NCBI GenBank assembly: GCA_044341025.1
Contig: JBIISM010000021.1
Location: 1-25,957 of the forward strand
Direction of reading: 5' to 3'
Length of the DNA: 25,957 nt
Origin: JABMMZ01 sp044341025
Lineage (GTDB): Bacteria > Bacteroidota > Bacteroidia > NS11-12g > UBA955
Shown: piece by piece, positions 1-8,031 of the stretch
Position numbering within the stretch: position 1 is the first letter of the stretch
Layout of the letters: the number at the start of each line of letters is the position of its first letter
Made by a program: the position numbers and the translations under genes
Notes under the pieces: model-generated
What the model was told of the DNA's origin: nothing
Database searches by the model: none
Seen by the model: the letters and a program-made list of their open reading frames with translations, nothing else

Positions 1-182
1 TATGTTTTCAACGATTTGCGTTTATTACGAAGCGTATTGGGTTGCGTTTCAAATTGAAGCCACCCCCTCTAGAGATCACGCCAGTAATCTCTATGTTTTC
101 AACGATTTGCGTTTATTGCGCAGCAGATTGGGTTGCGTTTCAAATTGAAGCCACCCCCTATAGAGATCACGTCAGTAATCTC
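1..182. repeat. Two tandem copies of a 91-bp direct repeat
   Basis: Unit 1 is 1-91 and unit 2 is 92-182; they differ at about six positions, mostly at offsets 27-35. The copy to the left may continue outside the window. Each unit ends with an imperfect hairpin: gagatcac / gtaatctc around a 4-nt loop (72-91 and 163-182). The period of 91 is not a multiple of three, so a reading frame would shift in each copy, which argues against a protein repeat. The 73-codon open frame crossing it (42-263) is therefore probably not a gene. Function unknown. Confidence 0.9.
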
Positions 183-261
183 GGGTTTAATAAACCACCA
201 AGCCGCTCTGCGCTAGGGTATGCAAAAATTGGCAATAGAATTGGGGTATTTAGACTTTTTT

Positions 262-294
262 AAAACCAGCATTTTATAAATGGTGGTTTTTTTT
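262..294 (+). terminator. Intrinsic terminator
   Basis: The arm aaaaccagcat (262-272) pairs with atggtggtttt (280-290), with one mismatch, around a short AT loop. The right arm runs into eight T residues (287-294). This is the form of a rho-independent terminator for a plus-strand transcript entering from the left. An ATG at 280 lies inside the hairpin, which is one reason not to use it as the start of the downstream gene. Confidence 0.65.
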
Positions 295-338
295 GGAAAA
301 CTTTTTTATAAGTCACAAGGAAATTGCAGTGGAACATG

Positions 339-345
339 TATTTTG
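339..345 (+). promoter_or_regulatory. Bacteroidetes-type -7 box for the LD-carboxypeptidase gene
   Basis: TATTTTG followed by CAC lies 12 nt before the ATG at 358. It is a one-base-shorter version of the TAnnTTTG consensus and closely resembles the TTTTGCACC stretches before gltX and the PfkB gene in this window. It places transcription start near 350, downstream of the alternative in-frame start at 280. Confidence 0.45.
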
Positions 346-357
346 CACATCAGAAAC

Positions 358-1278
358 ATGAACACCATCATACCTCCCTATCTTGAAAAGGGGGATACAA
401 TTGCAATTGCTGCGCCTGCACGATCTGTTCAATACAGTCAAATTCAAGCTGCAGTTGAATTTATGCAAGCCAAAGGATTAAAGGTTTATTTGGACCCAGA
501 ACTTTATGCGGTTGAGCATCAATTTGCGGGGACTGAAAAACACCGAGCAGATCTCTTTAATAGACTTTTGGCCAATGATGAAGTAAAGGCCATTTGGTGT
601 GCAAGAGGAGGCTATGGAACTGCTCGAATGGTGGATTTAATTGATTTTGATTTGCTTAAAAAACACCCAAAATGGATAGCCGGATTTAGCGATGTAACAG
701 TTTTGTTAAGCCACATTGCAAAGGTTTGCAACATGTCGACATTGCACAGTTCTATGCCCGTGTTTATGAATGAGAAGGCTGGGCAAGATTTTGATGATGT
801 GCAAATGGCTTTTAAAAGTTTGTATGCATCGCTCAGAGGAAAACACACTAAATTCGACATAAGAGAAAATCCTTCAATCAATTTGCAGAATTTTTCAGGT
901 GAGATTGTCGGTGGCAACTTATCTGTTTTATACAGCATTATAGGTTCAGATTCAGAAATGGATTGGACCGGTAAGATCTTGTTTTTAGAAGATTTAGATG
1001 AATATTTTTACCATGTCGACCGTATGGTCTTGTCATTAAAAAGGGCGGGGAAGTTAAAGGGACTAAAAGCAATTTTGGTCGGTAGTTTTATGTCAATGCA
1101 CGACCACACCATTCCTTTTGGTTACTCAGTGAAAGATATCATCACCCAGCATTGTTCAGAATATAATTATCCCATCATTTTTGATTTAAATTCAGGGCAT
1201 CACTTGCAAAATATTGCCATTCCTTTTGGCGTATCTGCTGAATTTAAAGATGGAATGCTTACCTTTGCCAACCCGTGA
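358..1278 (+). CDS. LD-carboxypeptidase (peptidase family S66, LdcA/MccF type)
   Basis: The 306-residue product should hydrolyse the L,D bond that releases the terminal D-Ala from murein tetrapeptides during cell-wall recycling; MccF-type members instead cleave microcin-like conjugates. The S66 signatures are visible: RGGYG at 83-87, the nucleophile Ser111 in GFSD, Glu211 in LFLEDLDEY and His281 in NSGHH, matching the family's Ser-Glu-His triad in order and spacing. No signal peptide is seen, so it is likely cytoplasmic. The open frame extends up to 280, but that ATG is inside a terminator hairpin, and a -7-like box at 339 favours the ATG at 358, where homology begins (IPPYLEKGDTIAIAAPA). Its stop overlaps the GtrA-like gene by 4 nt (GTGA), suggesting co-translation. 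Family assignment is firm; substrate is inferred. Confidence 0.9.
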   Translation: MNTIIPPYLEKGDTIAIAAPARSVQYSQIQAAVEFMQAKGLKVYLDPELYAVEHQFAGTEKHRADLFNRLLANDEVKAIWCARGGYGTARMVDLIDFDLLKKHPKWIAGFSDVTVLLSHIAKVCNMSTLHSSMPVFMNEKAGQDFDDVQMAFKSLYASLRGKHTKFDIRENPSINLQNFSGEIVGGNLSVLYSIIGSDSEMDWTGKILFLEDLDEYFYHVDRMVLSLKRAGKLKGLKAILVGSFMSMHDHTIPFGYSVKDIITQHCSEYNYPIIFDLNSGHHLQNIAIPFGVSAEFKDGMLTFANP

Positions 1279-1778
1279 AATTAGTCGTAAAGCAAATCAC
1301 TAAATTTTTCATCATCGGCGTCTCTGCTGTATTGGTTGACTTCGTTATCTATTATCTTTTATCCGATTTAATGGGCCAAAACCTTGATTTGTCAAAGGGG
1401 ATGGGCTTTTTGGTTGGTACAGTTTACACCTATTATCTCAACAAACTGTGGACTTGGAAATACACCGAAAGAAGCAATAAGGGCATGTTGGTGAAATTCG
1501 GAATGGTTTACGCCGTTTCATTTGTTTTCAATATTTTGATTAATAAATATGGGCTTAAATTGATTCCTGAATTTGACATCAACTTAACGGTTGTAACATT
1601 TAAGGGGACCTTGGCAGATGCTGTAAAGCCAATTTTTTCAGTAAAGGGGCATAAGTTTTTAGCCTTTTTCTTTGCCACTGTCGTAAGTGCTGTGATCAAT
1701 TTTTTAGGTCAGAAATTCTTGGTGTTTAGAACCGCGAATTTAGATCCTAAAGACGATACTAATATTGAGGTTTCTTAA
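1275..1778 (+). CDS. GtrA-like membrane protein
   Basis: A 167-residue polytopic protein of the GtrA family, members of which are thought to help move or modify lipid-linked sugars for cell-surface polysaccharide. Four hydrophobic helices are visible at about 10-30, 41-57, 72-90 and 127-147. Family hallmarks are the N-terminal KFFIIGVSAVLVDFVIYYLL stretch, the YYLNKLWTW segment after helix 2, and the closing INFLGQKFLVF. The loop between helices 3 and 4 is longer than usual. The start is GTG, overlapping the previous stop as GTGA. The 3' end overlaps the convergent gene at 1759 by 20 nt. It lacks a neighbouring glycosyltransferase, so the substrate is unknown. Confidence 0.85.
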   Translation: MKLVVKQITKFFIIGVSAVLVDFVIYYLLSDLMGQNLDLSKGMGFLVGTVYTYYLNKLWTWKYTERSNKGMLVKFGMVYAVSFVFNILINKYGLKLIPEFDINLTVVTFKGTLADAVKPIFSVKGHKFLAFFFATVVSAVINFLGQKFLVFRTANLDPKDDTNIEVS

Positions 1779-2208
1779 GGATTTCAGAAAAAATCATCGC
1801 CTTTCTAGGCTCAAAATCAATTTTAGGGCCGTATTCTTCTTCAACAACCGTTTGGTGGTGGAATGTTTCGGCATCATCTTTCTTTTTAAGCTTTGAGGCT
1901 TGTATAGGTTTGTAATGTTTCAGTTTTGATTCTGATGCAGAAATGAAAATCTTTTGTGCGCGGCTTAATTTGTCGTCAATCTTTCGTTCTTTAACTGTTT
2001 GATTCACGGCGGGCTTAAGCGATTCTTCACTTGGGAGATTTAAGGTTTTTTGAAGGTCTCTGAAAATATCTTTGGCTGTTTTACTGCTAACAGGTCTTTT
2101 GTTGATTTTCTTTTCGTTTTGCTTTTTTAACTCTTTTTTATACATCCTAGAAAATAAATAGGCTATCCCAATAATAATGTATAATAATATTTTAATTTCG
2201 TGGCTCAA
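1759..2208 (-). CDS. Small membrane-anchored protein of unknown function
   Basis: A 149-residue protein with one N-terminal membrane segment (about 6-21, IKILLYIIIGIAYLFS) followed by a strongly basic, Lys-rich stretch and a charged, probably helical or disordered region. The charge pattern (positive just after the helix) predicts a cytoplasmic body. The C-terminus, FEPRKAMIFSEILKKPQY, resembles a tail I associate with small uncharacterised Bacteroidetes proteins (form: D-R-K-A-x-x-x-S-E-I-L); this recollection is not verified. The start is TTG at 2208, supported by a TAAGTTTG box 9 nt upstream on the same strand. It is divergent from folK with a 27-bp gap and overlaps the GtrA-like gene tail to tail. 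I do not recognise a function. Confidence 0.65.
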   Translation of the reverse strand: MSHEIKILLYIIIGIAYLFSRMYKKELKKQNEKKINKRPVSSKTAKDIFRDLQKTLNLPSEESLKPAVNQTVKERKIDDKLSRAQKIFISASESKLKHYKPIQASKLKKKDDAETFHHQTVVEEEYGPKIDFEPRKAMIFSEILKKPQY

Positions 2209-2217
2209 AATCTATAA

Positions 2218-2225
2218 CAAACTTA
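2218..2225 (-). promoter_or_regulatory. -7 box TAAGTTTG for the minus-strand gene at 1759-2208
   Basis: On the minus strand 2225-2218 reads TAAGTTTG, an exact TAnnTTTG match, ending 9 nt before the TTG codon at 2208. It implies a very short leader and supports TTG as the true start. Confidence 0.55.
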
Positions 2226-2235
2226 GCATTTAACA

Positions 2236-2724
2236 TTGAAAATAAAAAGTGTAATTTTATTGTTGGGCGGAAATCAAGGGGATGTGTCGAAAACTTTAGC
2301 AGCTTCGCTTGCCTTAATCGAAAAAGAGATAGGTCCAATCATTTCTGTTTCCCATATCTACCAAACCAAGGCATGGGGGCCAATACCTCAGGGAGATTTT
2401 TTAAATATAGCGGTGAAGCTAAAAAGTGTTTTTCCGGCGGGAATCATTATGAAAAAACTTTTAGATATTGAGAAGATTTTTGGCCGTAGAAGAGAGGTTA
2501 AATACGGACCCCGAACCTTAGATATGGATATGTTGTTTTATGGCAATAAGCGCTTGAGCAATCAATTGTTGGTTTTGCCGCATCCAGAAATTCAAAATAG
2601 AAGGTTTGTTTTGCAACCTTGTTCAGATATTATTCCAAAATTCAAGCACCCTGTCTTGCATCAAACCATTAATGAATTGTTGTTAATTTGTGCCGATCAA
2701 CTGGAAGTTAAACGATGGAAGTAA
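2236..2724 (+). CDS. folK: 2-amino-4-hydroxy-6-hydroxymethyldihydropteridine pyrophosphokinase (HPPK)
   Basis: FolK transfers pyrophosphate from ATP to 6-hydroxymethyl-7,8-dihydropterin, the step before dihydropteroate synthase in folate synthesis; it is cytosolic. The 162-residue length is normal for a single-domain HPPK. The N-terminal LLLGGNQGD (8-16), the GRRREVKYGPRTLDMDML segment (83-100) with the two Mg-binding aspartates Asp96 and Asp98, and HPEIQNRRFVLQP (116-128) are all present. The start is TTG; it gives the usual six or seven residues before the first beta strand, and no ATG lies nearby. The end overlaps the WbqC-like gene by 10 nt, so the two are probably translated from one message. 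Confidence 0.93.
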   Translation: MKIKSVILLLGGNQGDVSKTLAASLALIEKEIGPIISVSHIYQTKAWGPIPQGDFLNIAVKLKSVFPAGIIMKKLLDIEKIFGRRREVKYGPRTLDMDMLFYGNKRLSNQLLVLPHPEIQNRRFVLQPCSDIIPKFKHPVLHQTINELLLICADQLEVKRWK

Positions 2725-3293
2725 ACAAATTGCGTACACCTTTATTCTGCGCCGGACCAATTCAAACTTTCCTGCCATTTTTAGAACAAGATAAAATTGT
2801 TTTAATTGATGAAAGGCAGTTTCCTCCGCAGGCCGCATACAGAAATCGAATTGAGTTTGCTGGCGTTTCAGGAAAGCAAATTTTTAGCATTCCCCTAAAA
2901 TCCTCAAGCCGCAAAGCCAATTATAGAATGGTTGAATTGTCGTACCAAGAACATTGGCAAAATCAACTGCTTAATGCTTTGAGAACTTCCTATGGGAAAA
3001 GTCCGTTTTATGAATATTACGATTACCGTTTTGTAGAAGCAATCAAAAAGGAACATCAATATTTATGGGATTTTAATTTCGAACTCTTCAATTTAATTTT
3101 AAAGTGTTTGAAAATTGAGATTCCTGTAGAAATAGAACAGGGAGAATTTATTGCTGATGACTTATGTTTTGCGCCCAAACCAATTCCGTATTACCAAGTT
3201 TTTGCCCAAGACTTAGGGTTTATTGAACATCTAAGTATTCTCGATTTGTTGTTCAATGAAGGCGTAGATGCCGTCAATTATTTAAAAAAATAA
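2715..3293 (+). CDS. WbqC-like family protein
   Basis: A 192-residue soluble protein that fits the WbqC-like family, found in some O-antigen loci but also as a stand-alone gene in many Bacteroidetes; its biochemical role is not established. Family features seen are the opening PLFCAGPIQTFLPFLEQDKI (in place of the usual QPxYxP), the DERQFPPQAAYRNRIEF strand (usual form DxxxFxKxxxxNR), the IPLK segment and the HWQNQLLNALRTSYGKSPFYEYY stretch (residues about 77-99). It overlaps folK by 10 nt. A 96-bp gap follows before the FecR-like gene. Family call is good; function is not known. Confidence 0.8.
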   Translation: MEVNKLRTPLFCAGPIQTFLPFLEQDKIVLIDERQFPPQAAYRNRIEFAGVSGKQIFSIPLKSSSRKANYRMVELSYQEHWQNQLLNALRTSYGKSPFYEYYDYRFVEAIKKEHQYLWDFNFELFNLILKCLKIEIPVEIEQGEFIADDLCFAPKPIPYYQVFAQDLGFIEHLSILDLLFNEGVDAVNYLKK

Positions 3294-3389
3294 AAAAATA
3301 AACTGCTGTTTTCTAGTTATTTATGCGATTATCTGTGTTTATTTCAATGTTTTTTGGGGGCTAGGCTTTAATAAATTGTAATAGAGGAT

Positions 3390-3557
3390 ATGAAAGAACA
3401 ATTGCAAGCCAATCTATTTACCAAGTATTTAGCGGGCATGTGCAGCAATGAGGAAGAAAAATTCTTAAAAAACTGGTTAAAAAGCAACCCTTCCAACCAA
3501 ATGTTTTTAGGATTTGTCCAACAAAGCATTCCTCAATCTGTTAGAACACAAAAATAG
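3390..3557 (+). pseudogene. N-terminal part of the FecR-like gene, in a different frame
   Basis: From the ATG at 3390 an open frame of 55 codons encodes a sequence with the form of a FecR-family N-terminus (LFTKYLAGMCSNEEEKFLKN, then WLKSNPSNQMFL) and stops at TAG 3555-3557. An AGAGG precedes the ATG by 4 nt, an unusually clear ribosome site for this window. The rest of the FecR protein continues in the +1 frame, which is open from 3511 after a TAG at 3508-3510. The overlap of both frames is 3511-3554. A single extra base would explain it, for example in the A run at 3550-3554 or at GG 3509-3510. It may be a sequencing error, a true mutation, or a coupled pair of frames. Confidence 0.65.
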
Positions 3558-4461
3558 TTTCATGGATTCAAAAAGAACATTCCGCGTCCCTGATTTTATT
3601 GTCCATGAGAATGGGCAAGTTGCCGCTATGTCTGATCGCGAGATTCAAGACATTGAGCGTTTATTGGATGCGGCAAGTTCTTTTAAATACGCCCAAACAA
3701 ATGTTGATCAGCAATGGCTAAAGTTTACCTCCAATATTGGGGTGACTATGCAAGTCAGCAAACGGCCGCGAAAGTTTGGTATGTTCAGATGGGTTGCTGC
3801 GGCTATAGTGATCTTAACCATCGGCTTGGGCTTTTGGCATTACAACAACCCCAATCAAAACAATGCAATAATGGTCTTGCAAAGCAAGGCAAACTTAATT
3901 AAAAAGAAATTGACAGATGGTACAGAGGTTCTATTAAACAAAGGAACTGTCTTGGAAATCAAGTCATTGAGCAAGCAGTCGAGGGTTTTGGAATTGAAAA
4001 CAGGCGAAGCTTTCTTTTCGGTTGTTCACAACGATGTGCCTTTTATATTGATTACAGATAAAGGCATAGTAACTGTTACTGGAACTGAGTTTGATGTAAA
4101 GCATACTGTTAATGAACCATTTTCCATTTATTTAAAGAAGGGCAGTATACAATTTGAAACAAACAATAAAATTGTGTCCTTGTTGCCTGGAGACTACTTG
4201 GAAGAAATTGGTCTTGGTGATTTTAAAATTACCCGTATTTCTGACAGCAGAGCAAGTGTTTGGATGGATGGTAACTTAAGCTTTGACAATACCCTTTTGT
4301 CGGAAATGGTGAAGGTTCTGGAAGAAACATATAAGGTTAAGTTTTTATACGACGAATCTTTATCCAACGAAAAATTAACCATTACTTTTGCCGGCCTAAA
4401 TGCTGAGCAAGCAGCTGAATTATTAGGTAAAACCCTTAATAGCAGCGTGTCTATACAATAG
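3514..4461 (+). CDS. FecR-family anti-sigma factor (main part; N-terminus frame-split)
   Basis: FecR proteins sit in the inner membrane, sense the signalling domain of an outer-membrane TonB-dependent receptor and control an ECF sigma factor. This frame gives one membrane helix at about 91-109 (FRWVAAAIVILTIGLGFWH), a periplasmic FecR domain at about 130-228 (KLTDGTEVLLNKGTVLEI, later GTEFDVKH) and a C-terminal DUF4974-like domain at about 252-315 (LSFDNTLLSEMVKVLEETYK). The cytosolic part before the helix includes the VDQQWLKF motif. The listed start, TTG 3514, is only the first possible codon in this frame; the natural N-terminus is probably the 55-codon frame beginning at 3390. The TonB-dependent receptor follows 97 bp downstream. 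No sigma-factor gene lies next to it, unlike most fecR loci. Confidence 0.82.
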   Translation: MSNKAFLNLLEHKNSFMDSKRTFRVPDFIVHENGQVAAMSDREIQDIERLLDAASSFKYAQTNVDQQWLKFTSNIGVTMQVSKRPRKFGMFRWVAAAIVILTIGLGFWHYNNPNQNNAIMVLQSKANLIKKKLTDGTEVLLNKGTVLEIKSLSKQSRVLELKTGEAFFSVVHNDVPFILITDKGIVTVTGTEFDVKHTVNEPFSIYLKKGSIQFETNNKIVSLLPGDYLEEIGLGDFKITRISDSRASVWMDGNLSFDNTLLSEMVKVLEETYKVKFLYDESLSNEKLTITFAGLNAEQAAELLGKTLNSSVSIQ

Positions 4462-4545
4462 ACAAATTCCTTTTCAATTTAACCGTTTAACGAAAACCGA
4501 TGTTTAACCGTTTATTTCTAAGGGTCAATTAGATATTTTTTATCG

Positions 4546-4552
4546 TAATTTG
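4546..4552 (+). promoter_or_regulatory. -7-like box TAATTTG for the TonB-dependent receptor gene
   Basis: TAATTTG then CAG ends 6 nt before the ATG at 4559. It is one base short of TAnnTTTG but has the same position relative to the start as other boxes in the window. The in-frame TTG at 4550 falls inside the box, so ATG 4559 is the better start. Confidence 0.4.
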
Positions 4553-4558
4553 CAGTGT

Positions 4559-7156
4559 ATGCTAAAAACTGCAAGTTTAATCTTCCTTTTTGCATTGACT
4601 TTTCTTAAGGTTGATGCCCAAAGCGATGTTTTAAATACAAGGATAAGCATTAAAATGAAGAAGCAATCTTTGGTTGAAATTCTCAATGCCATTGAGATTA
4701 AAGCAGGTGTTACTTTTAATTATAATTCTAAAATCATACCTGAAGGGCGCTTCAGTATAAATGCCAAAGATGAAGAATTGAGCAATGTTTTGGTTCAGCT
4801 TTTGAAGCCCCACAGACTCGGTTTTTCCATTTTATATGGTAAAAATATTGTTATCAGTAAACAGGCCAAGAAAATGCGTAAATTCACCATTTCAGGTTAT
4901 GTAAACGACGAGGGTAGCGGTGAAAAACTCATAGGCGTGAGTATTCATAGCCGTAAAGGAATAGAAAGCTGCATAAGCAATCAAGATGGATTTTATTCGA
5001 TGACAATGTTTGCCGACAGCATACAGTTGGTGTTTGAAATGCCAGGATACCGAACAGAAGCATTTTTAATGAAATTAAGTGAAAATACGGTTTTTAATGT
5101 GCAGTTAAAAGATGGAATTTCGGAACTTCAGTACACGCTTTCGTCTAAAATAGACGAGAGGCCGAGTTACAAGCCAGATGGGTTTCATTTCACCGGAAAG
5201 ACTTTAAAGCAACTTCCAGTTTTATTTGGCGAAAGTGACGTGATGAAAGGTTTGCAATTATTGCCGGGTGTAAGTTCCGGGAATGATGGCACCATTGGCT
5301 TGAATATAAGGGGAGGTGGACCTGATCAAAATTTGGTTTTATTGGATGATGTACCCATATACAACCCTTCGCATATTTATGGATTCTTTAGCGTGTTCAA
5401 TTCAGATGTCGTTAAAGATGTTAAATTGCTTAAGGGTGGAATAAACGCGCGTTATAGCGGTAGGCTTAGCAGCGTTATTGATGTTAGGACTTTAGATGGG
5501 AACAATAAAAAACTCAAATTCCAAACAAGCTTAGGTTTACTTTCTTCTAAAATCGCTATAGACGGTCCGATTTTTAAAAACGGGAAGACCACTTTTTTAT
5601 TGGCGGCGCGTCGTTCTTATTTGGATTTGCTAAGCAATGCAGCGCAGCAAATTTGGACACCTAATTCAAACTCACCCCTTAGGACTTCATATTATTTCTA
5701 TGATGCCAACGGCAAGGTTAAGCACAGCTTTAGTCAAAAGCATCAAATTTCTTTTTCGTTTTATCTCGGGCAAGACAATACCTTTATTAAGAATTCATTT
5801 TCTGCAAAGGATCCTGGCAAGACCATAAGCGAGCGCGACAAGCAAAATGTATTTTGGGGCAACAGAGTTCTATCCCTGCGCGACCACCATGTGTACAATC
5901 CCAAATTGTCGGCATGGGTAAACGCTTCGTTTACCACCTATAATTTTGGAAACGAATCGAGCTATGAGTACAATGAGTTTACCGATAGCTCAAAAACTTT
6001 TAACGCATACAATTATCGATTTGTTTCTCGAATCAACAACAGTATTTTGTCTTATAACTTTGAATACAAGCCTGCGGGTAATTTAACGATTAAGGCTGGC
6101 TTAGGCATGGTTTACCATGTATTTCAAAGGGAGATTAACACTTCCGATAGCATTGTGCAAAAAGAACTGGTTAATACCAGCCAGTATTATGCAATGGAAT
6201 ATAATTCATATATTGATGCAGCCTGGAACTTGAGAAGAAATATAAAAATCAATGCAGGTTTGCATTGTGTGCAATACCGGATAAGCGGTAAGCAATTTAA
6301 TTTTGCGCAGCCACGTTTTTCTTTCAATTATAAACCAATTAAAAACATACTCTTGCACGCAGCATTTCAACGCACTGCTCAATTTTTACATTTGCTCACC
6401 AGCAATACCATTGGTATTCCCATTGATTTGTGGCTGCCTTCTACAAGTGCTGCAAGGCCAGAGACAGCCAATACCTACAGCGGTGGAATAAGCTATTCTA
6501 AAGGGGGGTATGCTTTTAATGCAGAGGCATTTCACAAGGAGATGTCAAATGTTATTGACTATAAAGAGCAGGCAAATTATATTGGTTCAGACAATAATTG
6601 GGAAGAAAAAGTAACCGTGGGCAGAGGCCGCTCGCATGGGTACGAATTTTTAGCTGAAAAGAGAAATGGAAAAACCAAAGGTTGGGTGAGTTATACCTTG
6701 AGTTGGAATTACCGGCAGTTTGACAAAATAAATGGAGGCAAAGAGTTTCCTTATAAGTATGATAGACGCAACAATTTGGCGGTATTGATTAACCATGAAT
6801 TTACACCTCGGCTAGATGCCTCTCTTACTTGGGTGTATAGCACTGGCGCTAACTATACCTTACCCGAGCAGGTGTATTTTGTTAATTCTGGATTGCAAAA
6901 AGGCAATGCTATCTATGTGTATGGCGATCGGAATAATTATAAATTTCCTTCCTATCACCGTCTAGATTTTGGGTTTAATTTTAAAAAGTTCAAAAAGAAT
7001 TATACCAGAATTTTGAGCCTTGGTGTTTACAATGCCTATAACCGCCCCAATCCATTTTATGTCAATCTCGCATACAATTCAGAAGGCAAACGTGTGTTCG
7101 AAGCGGTAAGTTTGTTTCCCGTCTTGCCGAGTGTCAATTATAAAATTATTTTTTGA
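4559..7156 (+). CDS. TonB-dependent receptor with STN signalling domain and carboxypeptidase-like domain
   Basis: An 865-residue outer-membrane active transporter powered by TonB. In order: signal peptide MLKTASLIFLFALTFLKVDA (1-20); a secretin/TonB short N-terminal (STN) domain at about 28-100, the part expected to touch a FecR partner; a carboxypeptidase-like regulatory beta domain at about 110-185; a plug domain at about 205-320 with LNIRGGGPDQNLVLLDDVPI and the GGINARYSGRLSSVIDVR segment; then a C-terminal beta barrel ending in Phe (YKIIF). This plug form, with GFFSVFNSD, belongs to the receptors that are followed by DUF4249 rather than SusD. The DUF4249 gene overlaps its stop by 4 nt. 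ATG 4559 was preferred over TTG 4550. The substrate cannot be inferred. Confidence 0.9.
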   Translation: MLKTASLIFLFALTFLKVDAQSDVLNTRISIKMKKQSLVEILNAIEIKAGVTFNYNSKIIPEGRFSINAKDEELSNVLVQLLKPHRLGFSILYGKNIVISKQAKKMRKFTISGYVNDEGSGEKLIGVSIHSRKGIESCISNQDGFYSMTMFADSIQLVFEMPGYRTEAFLMKLSENTVFNVQLKDGISELQYTLSSKIDERPSYKPDGFHFTGKTLKQLPVLFGESDVMKGLQLLPGVSSGNDGTIGLNIRGGGPDQNLVLLDDVPIYNPSHIYGFFSVFNSDVVKDVKLLKGGINARYSGRLSSVIDVRTLDGNNKKLKFQTSLGLLSSKIAIDGPIFKNGKTTFLLAARRSYLDLLSNAAQQIWTPNSNSPLRTSYYFYDANGKVKHSFSQKHQISFSFYLGQDNTFIKNSFSAKDPGKTISERDKQNVFWGNRVLSLRDHHVYNPKLSAWVNASFTTYNFGNESSYEYNEFTDSSKTFNAYNYRFVSRINNSILSYNFEYKPAGNLTIKAGLGMVYHVFQREINTSDSIVQKELVNTSQYYAMEYNSYIDAAWNLRRNIKINAGLHCVQYRISGKQFNFAQPRFSFNYKPIKNILLHAAFQRTAQFLHLLTSNTIGIPIDLWLPSTSAARPETANTYSGGISYSKGGYAFNAEAFHKEMSNVIDYKEQANYIGSDNNWEEKVTVGRGRSHGYEFLAEKRNGKTKGWVSYTLSWNYRQFDKINGGKEFPYKYDRRNNLAVLINHEFTPRLDASLTWVYSTGANYTLPEQVYFVNSGLQKGNAIYVYGDRNNYKFPSYHRLDFGFNFKKFKKNYTRILSLGVYNAYNRPNPFYVNLAYNSEGKRVFEAVSLFPVLPSVNYKIIF

Positions 7157-8031
7157 GAAAATTAGTCATCTATACCGCTTTTATTTTGATGGTTTCTTGC
7201 AAGAAAGAAATTGAAGTCAATATTGTCGATAGACCTGCAATGCTGGTCGTAAATGCGGACTTGCTATGCGACAGTTTTGTAGAAATAAACCTTTCAATGA
7301 CTCAGAAAATTACAGACAATACCGACCAGAAGAAAGTAGACGATGCGGTTATTGAAGTATTTAGCAAAGACACCACGATATTAGATGTTTTAACATCGCA
7401 AGGAAATGGGGTTTATAAATCAGCTGTTGTTAAACCGCGGGCTGCCATGAATTATCTTTTCAAAATTTCACAACAGAATAAAGTTTATTGGATTGACGAA
7501 ATGATGCCTGATACATTTGAACTCAATGTTGTAGATACTTCAAGGGTTATTTTTCAGGGTCAAAACAATTTTTTTCAATTCACATGTGATCTTGTCAATG
7601 ATTTGTTCAAAGACAATTTTTTCAGCTTCAGACTTAAGAAAATATCAAAGAAAGTTCAGGGAACCGACACCATTCTTGTTGAGGAATGGAGTGACATTAG
7701 CAGCGTTGATTTTATTTTAACTGAGAATTCTCAATCACGGTTTTCGAAAAAACATCTTTTGTTTACCGATCAGTACTTTAGAGGCAATAAGCAGGAATTT
7801 AAATTTGGCACTTCACTCAGCGATAAGGCCAATTTAAAAACGGTAAAATTAATCTTATTTGTATCAAGCCACTCTAAGAGCGGGTACAATTTTTATACCT
7901 CAGTGAATGAGCATATGTTTTATCAAAACGATCCATTCTCTCAACCGACGCTTTTAAAAGGCAATGTTCCCAATGCTTATGGTGCTGCAGTTGGTCAAAT
8001 CACCAAGGTATTTGAAGTTCAATTTAAATAA
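7153..8031 (+). CDS. DUF4249 family lipoprotein
   Basis: A 292-residue lipoprotein with the signal MRKLVIYTAFILMVSC; Cys16 is the predicted lipidated residue. The mature start KKEIEVNIVDRPAMLVVNADL is the usual opening of DUF4249, a Bacteroidetes family encoded directly after TonB-dependent receptors and likely a surface-exposed partner in ligand capture, in the position SusD holds in glycan systems. The biochemical role is not established. It begins at TTG, overlapping the receptor's stop (TTGA), so the two are translationally coupled. Its TAA abuts the stop of the convergent membrane-protein gene at 8032 with no bases between, leaving no room for a separate terminator. Confidence 0.85.
   Translation: MRKLVIYTAFILMVSCKKEIEVNIVDRPAMLVVNADLLCDSFVEINLSMTQKITDNTDQKKVDDAVIEVFSKDTTILDVLTSQGNGVYKSAVVKPRAAMNYLFKISQQNKVYWIDEMMPDTFELNVVDTSRVIFQGQNNFFQFTCDLVNDLFKDNFFSFRLKKISKKVQGTDTILVEEWSDISSVDFILTENSQSRFSKKHLLFTDQYFRGNKQEFKFGTSLSDKANLKTVKLILFVSSHSKSGYNFYTSVNEHMFYQNDPFSQPTLLKGNVPNAYGAAVGQITKVFEVQFK

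Noticed and set aside
1..182. Possible CRISPR array
   Set aside because: Whole 91-bp units are repeated head to tail with no unique spacers, and no cas genes are present.
42..263. 73-codon open frame across the tandem repeat
   Set aside because: It runs through both repeat copies in different frames relative to the unit, has no recognisable start context or family, and ends just before a terminator.
280..357. Longer N-terminus for the LD-carboxypeptidase
   Set aside because: The first ATG lies in a terminator hairpin, the extra 26 residues do not resemble the family, and a -7-like box occurs after it.
3511..3554. Programmed +1 frameshift in fecR
   Set aside because: No recognised slippery site or stimulatory structure is visible, and an indel in a short A run is a simpler explanation; the split itself is reported as a finding.
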